Source of the DNA: an uncultured Lachnospiraceae bacterium
GTDB taxonomy: Bacteria > Bacillota > Clostridia > Lachnospirales > Lachnospiraceae
DNA: 64,000 nt
Direction: 5' to 3'
Assembly (NCBI GenBank): GCA_902763335.1
Contig: CACWRR010000001.1
Span: 1 to 64,000 of the forward strand
Under the pieces are notes generated by a model. It had not been told where the DNA came from. It was given only the letters and a program-made list of their open reading frames with translations, and did not search any database. Shown here piece after piece: positions 23,446 through 32,724 of the stretch (its first letter is position 1; each line of letters starts with the position of its first letter). A program made the translations under genes and the position numbers.

Positions 23446-25859
23446 ATGAGAAAAAACAAATTTATAAACAAAATTATAGTATGCAGCATGACGGTTCTGA
23501 TGTTAACATTTGCATCTGCATATTCTGTTCACGCACAGGATGCGAATTATGACACAGATATGGAACAGGTACAGAAACACTTAAGGGTACAGATGGAGAT
23601 TTGACCTGGTCTATAACATCGACCGAAAAATTAACGATATCAGGTATTGGTAATGCAATTGAGAGTCCATGGAATAATTACAGGGACCAGATAAAGACAG
23701 CAACTTTAAAAGTAAAGGATTTTACTTCTGCAAGTGGATTTGTGTCAGGATGCAGTAATCTGACATCGGTTGATTTGACTCAATCAGATTTTTCTAAGTG
23801 TACAAACATTAGTGGAATGTTTAATTATTGTCTGAATTTGAAAACAATCAAGGGAATAGAAGATATAGATACAGGTAATGTAACAGGAATGTGGGGCGTT
23901 TTTGGCTATTGTGGAATAGAAAGTCTTGATTTATCAAAGTGGAATGTACAAAACGTAACTGACTGTTCACATATGTTCGAGTGTGCAACCAAACTTAAAA
24001 CTTTAAATCTTAAAGGATGGAAGGCAAAAAATCTTACTGAGATAGCGGGAATGTTTGAACACTGCGAATCGTTAAAATCTGTGGATGTAAGTGGGTTAAA
24101 TACATCAAATGTAACAGATATGTATTCTACATTTATGTACTGCGGTGAATTAGAAAATATATCAGGGCTTGATAAATGGGATACAGGAAATGTGAGAAGT
24201 ATGTACATGATGTTTCAGTGGTGCGAAAAGTTAAAAAGTCTGGATGTAAGTGGATTTGATACATCAAATGTAACAGATATGTTGTGTATGTTTGAGGGAT
24301 GTTTAAGCGTTAAAACATTAGATGTACGTTCTTTTAACACTGCAAATGTAACTAATATGCGGAGCATTTTTTCTAATATGCAATCATTAGAGACGCTGCA
24401 AATGAATACGGACACATTTGTTACAGACAAAGTTACGGATATGGGAGGAATGTTTTTTGATACATATAAGCTAAAAAAACTGGATGTAAGCAAATTCAAT
24501 ACAGAAAATGTAACTTCAATGGAAAATATGTTCTATGGTGCAAGAACACTTACTATGTTGGACGTCAGTGGCTTTGATACATCAAAGGTTACAAATATGG
24601 CGCTGATGTTTGCAGATATGCCAAATTTAAAATCGTTAGATGTGACAGGATTTGATACATCAAATGTGACAAATATGAATGGTACATTTTCGGGATGTTC
24701 ATCGTTGACCAAATTAGATATATCTAATTTTGATACATCAAAGGTTACGTGCATGACCATTATGTTTGCAGATATGCCAGGCCTTACATCAATAGACGTT
24801 TCAGGACTCGATACTACAAATGTTACAGAGATGACAAGAATGTTTTCGGGATGTTCTAAGCTGACAAAATTAGATGTCAGCAATTTTAAGACATCTAAGG
24901 TAACGGGGATGATGGGGATGTTTTCATATTGTTCATCTTTGAAGTGCATTGATATAAGTATGTTTGACTATTCCTCAGTAGAAAATATGTTTGCTATGTT
25001 TACACACAGTTCAGGATTAAAAGAGATAAAGCTTGGAAGGCTGAATGCTCCAAAAATAAAAGACATGTCTGAAATGTTTGGCAGATGTACATCATTAGAG
25101 TCTATTTCTTATTCAGATGTAAATATAAGCACAGTGACGGACATGAGTTATATGTTTATCTTCTGTAGTTCATTAAAATCACTGGATATGAGCTCATTTG
25201 ATTTGAAAAATCTGACATCAGTGGAATATATGTTCTCAGAAGCGTCAGCACTTCAGGAAATTGATACACCGAAGAATCTTTCTGTATTGGTAGAATTACC
25301 GGCAAAATATTATAATAACAGTGGAAAAAGTTACACATCGCTGCCGATGAATGAAGGAAAAAGTATTCATATTAGTAGTAATAACACAGTAAAATATCAG
25401 ATTATACTTGACGGCAACAAGGCAACAGGCGGTTCAATGAAAGCCCAGACTATTAAATATGGTACAGGAACAGGTCTAAAAACAAATGCGTATAAGCGTA
25501 AGGGATACGAATTTGTGGGTTGGAACACAAAGAAGAATGGAACCGGAACAACATATGCAGACAAAGCAGATGGCTCAAAACTTTCAAAGAAAAATGGTGC
25601 AAAGATCAGATTATATGCACAGTGGAAATTGAAAAACTACAAAATAACATACAAACTAAACGGTGGAACCAATGTAAAGGAAAATCGTACAAAATATAAT
25701 ATAAATACAAAAACAATTAATTTAAAAAATCCAAAACGAAAAGGCTATGTATTTAAAGGATGGTATACAGATGCCGGTTGTAAAAAAAGAATCAGATATA
25801 TTAAGAAAGGTTCAACAGGAAATAAGATATTATATGCTAAATGGGCTGTACGCAGGTAA
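23446..25859 (+). pseudogene. BspA-like leucine-rich repeat surface protein, frameshifted after the signal peptide
   Basis: ATG 23446, 8 nt after AAGGA, opens a classic signal peptide (hydrophobic core VLMLTFASA, cleavage near SVHAQ) but this frame stops at TGA 23602-23604. The mature protein lies in another frame that is open from 23553 to 25859: GTGTETLKGTDGDLTW and LTISGIGNA are the usual first residues of BspA proteins. About 19 DUF285-type repeats follow (pattern LDVSGFDTSNVTDMxxMF), then two InlB-B/Listeria-Bacteroides repeats (KGYEFVGWN, KGYVFKGWY). The frames join if one base is restored (or two removed) between 23553 and 23601. No start with a good ribosome site exists for the second frame; TTG 23601 is the only candidate. 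Without repair the protein is not secreted. A sequencing error or phase variation remains possible. Confidence 0.75.
23790..25260 (+). repeat. About 19 DUF285 leucine-rich-type repeats within the surface protein
   Basis: Units of roughly 23-27 residues end in VTxMxxMF or close variants, about 19 in a row. Within them a 52-residue double unit is repeated: ATGTTTGCAGATATGCCA appears at 24606 and again at 24762, exactly 156 bp later, each followed by a SGCS-LTKLD-SNF block. This points to recent internal duplication. Confidence 0.75.
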
Positions 25860-25876
25860 TAAGGTACAAAAATCCG

Positions 25877-25905
25877 TTGAATAAATAATGGTTACATAGT
25901 ACAAT
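25877..25905 (+). promoter_or_regulatory. Predicted promoter of the sodium symporter gene
   Basis: TTGAAT at 25877-25882 and TACAAT at 25900-25905 with a 17-bp spacer, 35 bp before the gene. Confidence 0.6.
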
Positions 25906-25939
25906 TGAGGGTACGTATAAAAAATGAAGGAGAAAGATT

Positions 25940-27340
25940 ATGAAAGAAAGTAAATCAAGAGCTAATTTCTCGGGAAAGCTGGGGTTTGTTCTGGCGGCAG
26001 CGGGAAGTGCAGTGGGGCTTGGAAATATATGGAGATTTCCATACCTGGCAGCAAAAGATGGAGGAGGACTTTTTCTGCTGTGTTATGTAGTGCTTGCACT
26101 CACATTTGGATTTGCATTACTGACAACGGAGATAGCGATAGGACGAAAGACTGGCAGCAGCCCGCTTACGGCCTATGGAAAGATACATTCAAAATGGAAA
26201 GGTGTCGGAGTGCTTGCGTGCCTTGTTCCGGTTATCATTCTTCCATACTATTGTACGATAGGCGGATGGGTGTTTAAATACTTTGCACTGTTTGCTATGG
26301 GAAGTGGCAGTGATGCGGTTAAGGACAGTTTTTTTACAGATTACATTCAGAGCGATGTTTCGCCGATAGTATTTGGAATTATATTTCTGGCAGCCACGGC
26401 ATTTATAGTTATATCAGGTGTTGATAAGGGAATAGAAAGATACAGCAAAATCCTTATGCCGGTATTGCTTGTTCTTATAATTGGAATATCGATATTTTCA
26501 CTTACATTGTCACATAAAGGTGCTGATGGAGTGGTGAGAACAGGTCTTGACGGATTTAAGATATATGTTATACCGGATTTTACAGGACTGACATTTAAGA
26601 AACTGTTTATGGTTATAGTGGATGCACTGGGGCAGTTGTTCTTTTCTATAAGTGTTGCCATGGGAATCATGGTGGCGTATGGTTCATATGTAAAGAAAGA
26701 AGTTAATCTTATGAATTCCATAAATCAGATAGAGATATTTGACACAGCAGTTGCATTTCTTGCAGGACTTATGATAGTGCCGGCAGTATATGTTTTTATG
26801 GGAAAAGACGGAATGTCAGGCGGTCCCGGACTTATGTTTGTATCTCTGCCTAAAGTATTCGGCTCTATGGGGAAAATAGGAAATTTTATAGGGCTTTTAT
26901 TCTTTGTAATGGTTTTGTTTGCTGCACTTACATCTTCTGTATCAGTTATGGAGGCCATTGTATCAAGTATGATGGATAAATTTAAGATTTCCAGAAATAA
27001 AGGAACCATAATAGTTACCATATATGCACTTATCGTAGGAACTATTGTATGCATGGGATATAATCATCTGTATTTTGAGGTGAAGCTGCCAAATGGAGTG
27101 ACAGGACAGATTCTTGATATCATGGATTATATCAGCAATAATTGTCTCATGCCGCTTGTAGCACTGCTTACATGTATTCTTGTCGGATGGGTTGTTAAGC
27201 CTAAGGTGATAATTGACGAGGTGACAGAGGGCGGATACAGATTTGGAAGACGCAGGTTATATATAATTATGATGAAATTTATTGCGCCTATATTACTTAT
27301 TATTCTTCTGTTACAGTCTATAGGAATACTTAGAATATAG
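25940..27340 (+). CDS. Sodium-dependent transporter, NSS (SNF) family
   Basis: Neurotransmitter:sodium symporter family protein, 466 aa, in the cytoplasmic membrane. The signature AAAGSAVGLGNIWRFPYLAAKDGGG (about residues 19-43) is the unwound TM1 region that binds sodium and substrate. Further hydrophobic helices, about 11-12 in all, run to a short C-terminus; DALGQLFFSISVAMG matches TM6. Bacterial members carry amino acids such as Tyr, Trp or branched-chain residues, but the substrate cannot be assigned here. It has its own promoter and is the last gene before spo0A. Confidence 0.9.
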   Translation: MKESKSRANFSGKLGFVLAAAGSAVGLGNIWRFPYLAAKDGGGLFLLCYVVLALTFGFALLTTEIAIGRKTGSSPLTAYGKIHSKWKGVGVLACLVPVIILPYYCTIGGWVFKYFALFAMGSGSDAVKDSFFTDYIQSDVSPIVFGIIFLAATAFIVISGVDKGIERYSKILMPVLLVLIIGISIFSLTLSHKGADGVVRTGLDGFKIYVIPDFTGLTFKKLFMVIVDALGQLFFSISVAMGIMVAYGSYVKKEVNLMNSINQIEIFDTAVAFLAGLMIVPAVYVFMGKDGMSGGPGLMFVSLPKVFGSMGKIGNFIGLLFFVMVLFAALTSSVSVMEAIVSSMMDKFKISRNKGTIIVTIYALIVGTIVCMGYNHLYFEVKLPNGVTGQILDIMDYISNNCLMPLVALLTCILVGWVVKPKVIIDEVTEGGYRFGRRRLYIIMMKFIAPILLIILLLQSIGILRI

Positions 27341-27342
27341 CT

Positions 27343-27370
27343 TTCGACATGAAACGTATTTTTTGTCGAA
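27343..27370 (+). promoter_or_regulatory. Two inverted Spo0A boxes ahead of spo0A
   Basis: The Spo0A recognition sequence TGTCGAA occurs perfectly at 27364-27370 and, reversed (TTCGACA), at 27343-27349. With one more base each side they form an 8-bp inverted repeat. They lie 84-111 bp before the spo0A start, consistent with autoregulation. The same dyad could also fold in the transporter mRNA, but no T run follows. Confidence 0.65.
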
Positions 27371-27388
27371 ACTTGCGATAGAAAAATG

Positions 27389-27417
27389 TTGCACTTTGGT
27401 TAGAATTGTGTGAAAAT
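27389..27417 (+). promoter_or_regulatory. Weak candidate vegetative promoter of spo0A
   Basis: TTGCAC at 27389-27394 and GAAAAT at 27412-27417, 17 bp apart, lie 20 bp downstream of the Spo0A box. A sigma-H element was looked for (GAAT at 27403-27406) but its -35 is poor. Confidence 0.3.
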
Positions 27418-27453
27418 AGTATCAAATAAAAATAAGAAAGAGGGAAGGGTTAT

Positions 27454-28251
27454 ATGGATACGCTGAATGTGGCGATTGCAGACGATAACGAGAGAATTTT
27501 ACAACTTTTGGGAGACATTTTGGAAAGCGACAGCGAGATAAATGTTGTCGGAAAAGCCAAAAATGGTGAGGAGGCATATGAAATTATCAAGAAAGAACAG
27601 CCTGATGTAATGCTGCTTGATATTATTATGCCGAAGATTGATGGTTTGACCGTTATGGAAAAGGTTAATAAAGATACTACGATAAAAAAGCACCCGGCAT
27701 TTATAGTAATGTCAGCAGTAGGCCAGGAAGCCATAACTGATGATGCATTTAATCTTGGAGCAAGTTATTATATAATGAAGCCGTTTAACAATGATATGGT
27801 TATTAACCGTATAAAGCATATTAAAAACAGTATGGGCAGAAAGGTACTTGATACCCGCAAGATTAATGCATATGAAAGCAAGAATGAATATATAGAGAGA
27901 AATCTTGAAGGTGATGTTACAAATATCATACATGAGATAGGCATTCCTGCACATATTAAGGGATATCAGTTTTTGCGTGACGCAATCATAATGTCTGTAA
28001 ACGACATGGATATGCTTAATTCCATAACAAAGATTTTATATCCGACCATTGCTAAAATGCATCAGACTACTCCGAGCAGGGTAGAGCGTGCCATCAGACA
28101 TGCCATAGAGGTTGCATGGAGCAGGGGAAGAATTGAAACGATAGATGAATTGTTTGGATATACAGTGAGTACGGGCAAGGGAAAGCCTACAAATTCAGAA
28201 TTTATTGCTCTTATTGCAGATAAAATCCGTCTTGAATATAAAAGTATTTAA
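27454..28251 (+). CDS. spo0A: Sporulation master regulator Spo0A
   Basis: Response regulator that commits the cell to sporulation. The receiver domain has acidic pocket ADD (residues 9-11), phosphorylation site Asp56 in [15 protein letters not shown] with the switch Ser, and MKPF with Lys. The C-terminal DNA-binding domain contains [19 protein letters not shown] and the recognition helix region [20 protein letters not shown]. At 265 aa it is full length. ATG 27454 follows AGAGGGAAGGG. In most relatives it directly follows spoIVB; here about 7 kb lies between. Spo0A boxes upstream suggest feedback control. Confidence 0.96.
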   Translation: MDTLNVAIADDNERILQLLGDILESDSEINVVGKAKNGEEAYEIIKKEQPDVMLLDIIMPKIDGLTVMEKVNKDTTIKKHPAFIVMSAVGQEAITDDAFNLGASYYIMKPFNNDMVINRIKHIKNSMGRKVLDTRKINAYESKNEYIERNLEGDVTNIIHEIGIPAHIKGYQFLRDAIIMSVNDMDMLNSITKILYPTIAKMHQTTPSRVERAIRHAIEVAWSRGRIETIDELFGYTVSTGKGKPTNSEFIALIADKIRLEYKSI

Positions 28252-28268
28252 GAAAACTAATATTGTGC

Positions 28269-28297
28269 TTTAAAAGAAGTCAGAAATGAGTTATAAT
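28269..28297 (+). promoter_or_regulatory. Predicted promoter of glgA
   Basis: TTTAAA at 28269-28274 and a perfect TATAAT at 28292-28297 with a 17-bp spacer. The -10 lies inside the left arm of a long inverted repeat. Confidence 0.6.
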
Positions 28298-28317
28298 ATA
28301 CATTATTATAGCTCATT
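28285..28317 (+). promoter_or_regulatory. Inverted repeat over the glgA -10 region (candidate operator)
   Basis: A 14-nt arm at 28285-28298 (starts AATGAG) pairs with 28304-28317 (ends CTCATT) with 13 matches and one G-T, loop 5 nt. No T run follows, so it is not a terminator. Its position over the -10 and probable start site suits a repressor site. Confidence 0.5.
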
Positions 28318-28349
28318 ATTTGCGATTGGCGGGTAGAATGGAGGAAAGC

Positions 28350-29795
28350 ATGAAAAAAATACTTTTTGTTGCATCGGAATCAGTACCGTTTATGAAAACG
28401 GGTGGTTTAGCTGACGTTGTGGGTTCATTACCTAAATATTTTAATAAAGATGAATATGATGTGAGGGTTATATTACCTAAATATCTGAGCATGCCTTGGG
28501 AATATACACAGCGACTTGAGTTTATATCATATTTTTATATGGATATAGGATACAGAAATACATATGTCGGAGTGTTTAAATTAGAGCATGATGGAATTAC
28601 ATTTTATTTCATAGACAATGAAGGATATTTTGGCGGAGACAAGCCTTATGGAAATATAAAATGGGATTTGGAGAAGTTTACATATTTTTCAAGGGCAGCA
28701 TTGTCGGTTCTTCCGGTGGTAGGATTCAAGCCGGATATAGTACATTGTCATGACTGGCAGACAGGACTTGTGCCTGTATACATGAAAGACAGCTTCAGAG
28801 GCGGAGAGTTTTATCGTGATATGAAGTCGATAATGACTATACATAATCTTAAGTTCCAGGGTGTATGGGACATTAAGACTATTCAGGCACTCAGTGGCCT
28901 TTCTGATTATTATTTCACATCAGATAAGTTGAAAGACTATGATGATGCAAATCTTTTAAAGGGTGGTATCGTCTATGCTGATTTTGTCACGACTGTAAGT
29001 GAGACATATGCAGAAGAGATAAAGATGCCTTTCTATGGAGAGGGACTTGACGGACTTATGAGGGCTAGAAGTAATAATCTGTGCGGTATAGTCAACGGTA
29101 TAGATTATAATGAATACAATCCTGAAACAGATAACAGAATATATCATAAATACAATGCTGTTAATTTCAGAAAAGAGAAATTTAAGAATAAATGTGCTCT
29201 TCAGCAGCAGCTTGGACTTGAGGTAAATGAGAAGAAATTTATGATAGGTCTTGTCTCAAGACTTACGGATCAGAAAGGTCTTGACCTTATCGCATATGTT
29301 ATGGATCAGCTCTGTTCTGATGACATACAGTTTGTAGTACTTGGTACCGGCGATGAGAAGTACGAGAATATGTTCAGATATTATGATTGGAAATATGGCA
29401 ATAAGGTATCTGCTAACATATATTATTCAGAGGATATGTCGCATAAAGTTTACGCTGCATGTGATGCATTTCTTATGCCGTCATTGTTTGAGCCGTGCGG
29501 CCTCAGCCAGTTGATGAGCTTAAGATATGGAACAATTCCTATCGTCAGAGAGACAGGCGGATTAAAGGATACAGTTCAGCCTTATAATCAGTATGAGAGT
29601 ACAGGTACAGGTTTCTCATTTGCTAATTATAATGCACATGAAATGTTAGACACAATAAGATATGCAGAACAGATTTATTATGATAAGAAGAGAGAGTGGA
29701 ACAAGCTGGTAGACAGAGCTATGGCAGCAGACTTCTCATGGAATACATCTGCAAGAAAATATGAAAATCTTTACAACTGGTTGTTAGGCTGGTAG
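28350..29795 (+). CDS. glgA: Glycogen synthase (ADP-glucose type)
   Basis: GT5 glycosyltransferase extending alpha-1,4-glucan from ADP-glucose. The N-terminal KTGGLADVVGSLPK motif binds ADP-glucose; CHDWQTGL, ITTVSETYAEEI-like VTTVSETYAEEI, VSRLTDQKGLDL and the PSLFEPCGLSQLMSLRYG motif follow in order. At 481 aa it is full length. ATG 28350 follows GGAGGAAAG; an earlier in-frame start at 28320 falls inside the leader. It is alone, not in a glg operon; glgB, glgC and glgP are not in the window. Confidence 0.95.
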   Translation: MKKILFVASESVPFMKTGGLADVVGSLPKYFNKDEYDVRVILPKYLSMPWEYTQRLEFISYFYMDIGYRNTYVGVFKLEHDGITFYFIDNEGYFGGDKPYGNIKWDLEKFTYFSRAALSVLPVVGFKPDIVHCHDWQTGLVPVYMKDSFRGGEFYRDMKSIMTIHNLKFQGVWDIKTIQALSGLSDYYFTSDKLKDYDDANLLKGGIVYADFVTTVSETYAEEIKMPFYGEGLDGLMRARSNNLCGIVNGIDYNEYNPETDNRIYHKYNAVNFRKEKFKNKCALQQQLGLEVNEKKFMIGLVSRLTDQKGLDLIAYVMDQLCSDDIQFVVLGTGDEKYENMFRYYDWKYGNKVSANIYYSEDMSHKVYAACDAFLMPSLFEPCGLSQLMSLRYGTIPIVRETGGLKDTVQPYNQYESTGTGFSFANYNAHEMLDTIRYAEQIYYDKKREWNKLVDRAMAADFSWNTSARKYENLYNWLLGW

Positions 29796-29813
29796 AAAGA
29801 TTTGAAAAGATAA

Positions 29814-29858
29814 AAACAGGAAGTTATCGGATTTGGTTAGTCTGGTAACTTCCTGTTT
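29814..29858. terminator. Bidirectional terminator between glgA and rqcH
   Basis: AAACAGGAAGTTA at 29814-29826 pairs perfectly with TAACTTCCTGTTT at 29846-29858. T-rich ends are present in both directions, which fits two convergent genes. Confidence 0.85.
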
Positions 29859-29881
29859 GATTTATGAGGGCAACGACAGAG

Positions 29882-31624
29882 CTATTTACTTATTACTTCC
29901 TGTATTTCATCTATGTTACTGTCTATAAGCATCGAGTAATTAGTGTGATATATAACAAATCCCGGTGCTCCGCCATTTACTTTCTTAACGTGCTTCTTTT
30001 CTATATAATCAACTTCGGTTTTGCCCTGAGATGCACCTTTTGAGAAATGAGCAGCAAGCCTGCCAGCTTCTTCATATTCACTGTCAGTTATCTCGTCACC
30101 ATTTGTTTTTAAAATTACATGGGAACCGGGAACACCTTTGGCATGGAACCAGAGGTCATTGCCGGTAGCAACGTGGAAAGTAAGTTCCTCATTTTGAAAG
30201 TTATTTTTTCCAACATATATGTCATGTCCTCCGCTTGAAATATAGTGGAGAGGTTTGCTCTTAAAACGGGACTTTTTATCTGAAGACTTTCGTTTTATAT
30301 AACCATACTGAACCATTTCTTCTTTGATTTCTTTTAAATCATCTTCACTTGTAGACAAATCAAGAGAAGTCTGGATTGATTCAAGATGCTCGATTTCCTT
30401 TGCAGTTGTCTTAGTTATATCTGTCAGGGCTTCAAAGGTTCGTTTAAGTTTATTGTATTTTTCAAAATATTTTTTGGCGTTGTCGAGGGCAGATATATCC
30501 TTATCAAGAGGAATATCAATCATTTCATTTGTATAATAATTTTCACATGTAAGTTTAGATGCTCCCGGTTCACACTGATAGCCGTATGCTGTGATTAATT
30601 CACCGTATACCTTGAATTTTTCACGCTTTTCTGTATCTTTAAGCTGCTTTATCTGCAAATCATATTTTTTATATGATTTAGACAGGTGGCTTTGAATAAT
30701 CTGTCTTAAATCAGAAGAACGCTGACGCATTCTGGTTATAAAATTTTTCTCAGCATAATATTTTTCAAGAACGGCACTTATGGAGCCGTATGTCACACAT
30801 TCCGCATCTGAATATGAAGACAGTGGAAGTGCCGAAAATTCAACAGGTTCTTTGCTTTTATAATATATTCCGTATTTGAATGTTCCGTTTTTTATATCAT
30901 CAATAAGCAGAGCAGTCGTGTTAAAAAGATGCAAAGCTTCGGCATCTGATATTGCTGAAATATTTACTGATGAATCAATAGATGAGCGGTAGCATATTTC
31001 TTCAGATATCAACGGACTGAATCCGGTTATGGATGTGTATAATGCCTTTGAGCATGAGCACTGTTTTGTGCGGATATTTTCGTTAAAATATTCCTGTGTC
31101 AGCTCAAAGGGACTTATCTTGTGTGCAGTATCAGGGATAAAGTATTTCCGCCCCGGAAGAACTTCTCTTACCGAACTGACATTTGAAGATATGTGCTTTA
31201 TACTGTCGATAATAATATTCTTATCATCACAAAATATTATATTACTGTGCTTACCCATAAGTTCGATTATAAGATTTTTGCGGCATATATCTCCCATTTC
31301 ATTCAGATGTTCTATTTCAAAGTTTACTATACGCTCAAGACCGGGCTGTGATACTGAGATGATGCGGCCGTTACTTATATGTTTCCTTAAGAGCATGCAA
31401 AATGCGGGTGCAGTAAGAGGACTTACCTTTGAAGTCTCTGTAAAGTACAAAAGTGGAAGGGAAGCACTTGCTGACACCAGAAGTTTATACTGCTCGCGGT
31501 TATTCTTTATAGTAAGTAAAAGTTCATCGGGTTCCGGCTGGGCTATTTTAAATAATCTGCCGTTGATGATTTTTTCATTTAATTCATTAACGATGGCGGC
31601 AACTGTTATTCCGTCGAATGCCAT
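29882..31624 (-). CDS. rqcH: NFACT protein RqcH (FbpA/Rqc2 homologue)
   Basis: Ribosome quality control factor: binds stalled 50S subunits with peptidyl-tRNA and adds C-terminal alanine tails. The 580-aa protein has NFACT-N at its start (MAFDGITVAAIVNELNEKI, LIIELMGKHSNIIF), a long central coiled coil (about residues 280-430), and an NFACT-R/DUF814 end with ISSGGHDIYVGKNNFQNEEL and DLWFHAKGVPGSHVIL. Older names call it a fibronectin-binding protein. It reads leftward from ATG 31622-31624 with AAAGGA before it. It converges on glgA and diverges from yicC. Confidence 0.93.
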   Translation of the reverse strand: MAFDGITVAAIVNELNEKIINGRLFKIAQPEPDELLLTIKNNREQYKLLVSASASLPLLYFTETSKVSPLTAPAFCMLLRKHISNGRIISVSQPGLERIVNFEIEHLNEMGDICRKNLIIELMGKHSNIIFCDDKNIIIDSIKHISSNVSSVREVLPGRKYFIPDTAHKISPFELTQEYFNENIRTKQCSCSKALYTSITGFSPLISEEICYRSSIDSSVNISAISDAEALHLFNTTALLIDDIKNGTFKYGIYYKSKEPVEFSALPLSSYSDAECVTYGSISAVLEKYYAEKNFITRMRQRSSDLRQIIQSHLSKSYKKYDLQIKQLKDTEKREKFKVYGELITAYGYQCEPGASKLTCENYYTNEMIDIPLDKDISALDNAKKYFEKYNKLKRTFEALTDITKTTAKEIEHLESIQTSLDLSTSEDDLKEIKEEMVQYGYIKRKSSDKKSRFKSKPLHYISSGGHDIYVGKNNFQNEELTFHVATGNDLWFHAKGVPGSHVILKTNGDEITDSEYEEAGRLAAHFSKGASQGKTEVDYIEKKHVKKVNGGAPGFVIYHTNYSMLIDSNIDEIQEVISK

Positions 31625-31707
31625 ATAAACACGTCCTTTCTTATATAAAATTTATATAAACATTATATAAATACTAAACTAAACATTATCAAAATGCAAG
31701 GAAAACA

Positions 31708-31736
31708 TTGACTGATAAAAACTATTGTTTTATAAT
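31708..31736 (+). promoter_or_regulatory. Predicted upstream promoter of the yicC operon
   Basis: TTGACT at 31708-31713 and a perfect TATAAT at 31731-31736, 17-bp spacer. Confidence 0.7.
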
Positions 31737-31751
31737 ATACCGTATGATATT

Positions 31752-31779
31752 TTGCATATCTGCAAATTTTTGCTAAAAT
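31752..31779 (+). promoter_or_regulatory. Predicted downstream promoter of the yicC operon
   Basis: TTGCAT at 31752-31757 and TAAAAT at 31774-31779, 16-bp spacer, with TG at 31771-31772 extending the -10. It lies 40 bp before yicC and may act with the upstream promoter. Confidence 0.55.
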
Positions 31780-31818
31780 AAGGAAAATGCAGGATATGGA
31801 AAGGCAAGGTTTAATAAC

Positions 31819-32697
31819 ATGATAAAAAGCATGACAGGCTTTGGACGATATGAATATGTTGATAACGGAATAAGGTTTAATGTAGAAATAAAATCAGTAA
31901 ATCACCGTTATCTTGAACTTAATATAAAATTGCCCAAAAAGCTGAACTTTTTTGAACCGGAGATAAGAAATTACATCAAAAAATATGCATCACGCGGCAA
32001 GATAGATATGTTTATCACATATGAGGATATGAATGGCAAAACTGAGGAAGTCGGATATAATGATGAACTTGCACGCCAGTATATATCGAGATTTAAGGAA
32101 ATCGGCGAAAAATATGCGATAAAAAATGATGTCACAACCACCACATTACTCAGGTGTCAGGATGTATTTATAATGGAAGACAAAAAGCTTGACGAAGAAC
32201 AGCTGTGGAACGGGTTAAGACCTGCCATAGATGGTGCAGCAGAGAAATTTGTTGAGACGCGTATCACGGAAGGCGGAAATCTTAGAGAAGACTTACTTTC
32301 AAAGCTTGATTCAATGAATAAGATGGTAGAATACATTGAAAGCAGGGCACCGGAGATAGTTGCGGAATACAGAAAAAAGATTGAAGATAAGGTAAGCGAG
32401 CTTCTTGAAAATGCTCAGATTGACCAGAGCAGAATAGCTGCAGAGACGGTGATTTTTGCTGATAAAATATGTGTTGATGAAGAGACGGTAAGACTTAAAA
32501 GTCATATAAGTACTATGTCAGATTCATTAAAAAATGGTGGAGTTGTCGGAAGAAAGCTTGATTTTATTGCACAGGAAATGAACAGAGAAGCTAACACGAT
32601 TCTTTCTAAAACCACGGATTTAGATATTACGAATCATGCAATTGATTTAAAAACAGAGATTGAAAAAGTCAGAGAGCAGATTCAGAACATAGAGTAA
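31819..32697 (+). CDS. YicC family endoribonuclease-like protein
   Basis: A 292-aa YicC family member, starting with the canonical MIKSMTGFGR and containing EIKSVNHRYLELNIKLP, and the DUF1732 end LDFIAQEMNREANTILSKT with ITNHAIDLKTEIEKVREQIQNIE (split). E. coli YicC acts as an endoribonuclease on small RNA; whether this one does is not known. It heads the run yicC-remA-gmk-rpoZ-rimO, standard in Firmicutes. Confidence 0.92.
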   Translation: MIKSMTGFGRYEYVDNGIRFNVEIKSVNHRYLELNIKLPKKLNFFEPEIRNYIKKYASRGKIDMFITYEDMNGKTEEVGYNDELARQYISRFKEIGEKYAIKNDVTTTTLLRCQDVFIMEDKKLDEEQLWNGLRPAIDGAAEKFVETRITEGGNLREDLLSKLDSMNKMVEYIESRAPEIVAEYRKKIEDKVSELLENAQIDQSRIAAETVIFADKICVDEETVRLKSHISTMSDSLKNGGVVGRKLDFIAQEMNREANTILSKTTDLDITNHAIDLKTEIEKVREQIQNIE

Positions 32698-32724
32698 TTA
32701 AGTAACCGGAAAGGATATATACTT

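Noticed and set aside
24533-24949. Long antisense open frame within the surface protein repeats (138 codons)
   Set aside because: Its sequence is a mirror of the DUF285 repeats, low in complexity, without ribosome site; it is a shadow of the repeat array.
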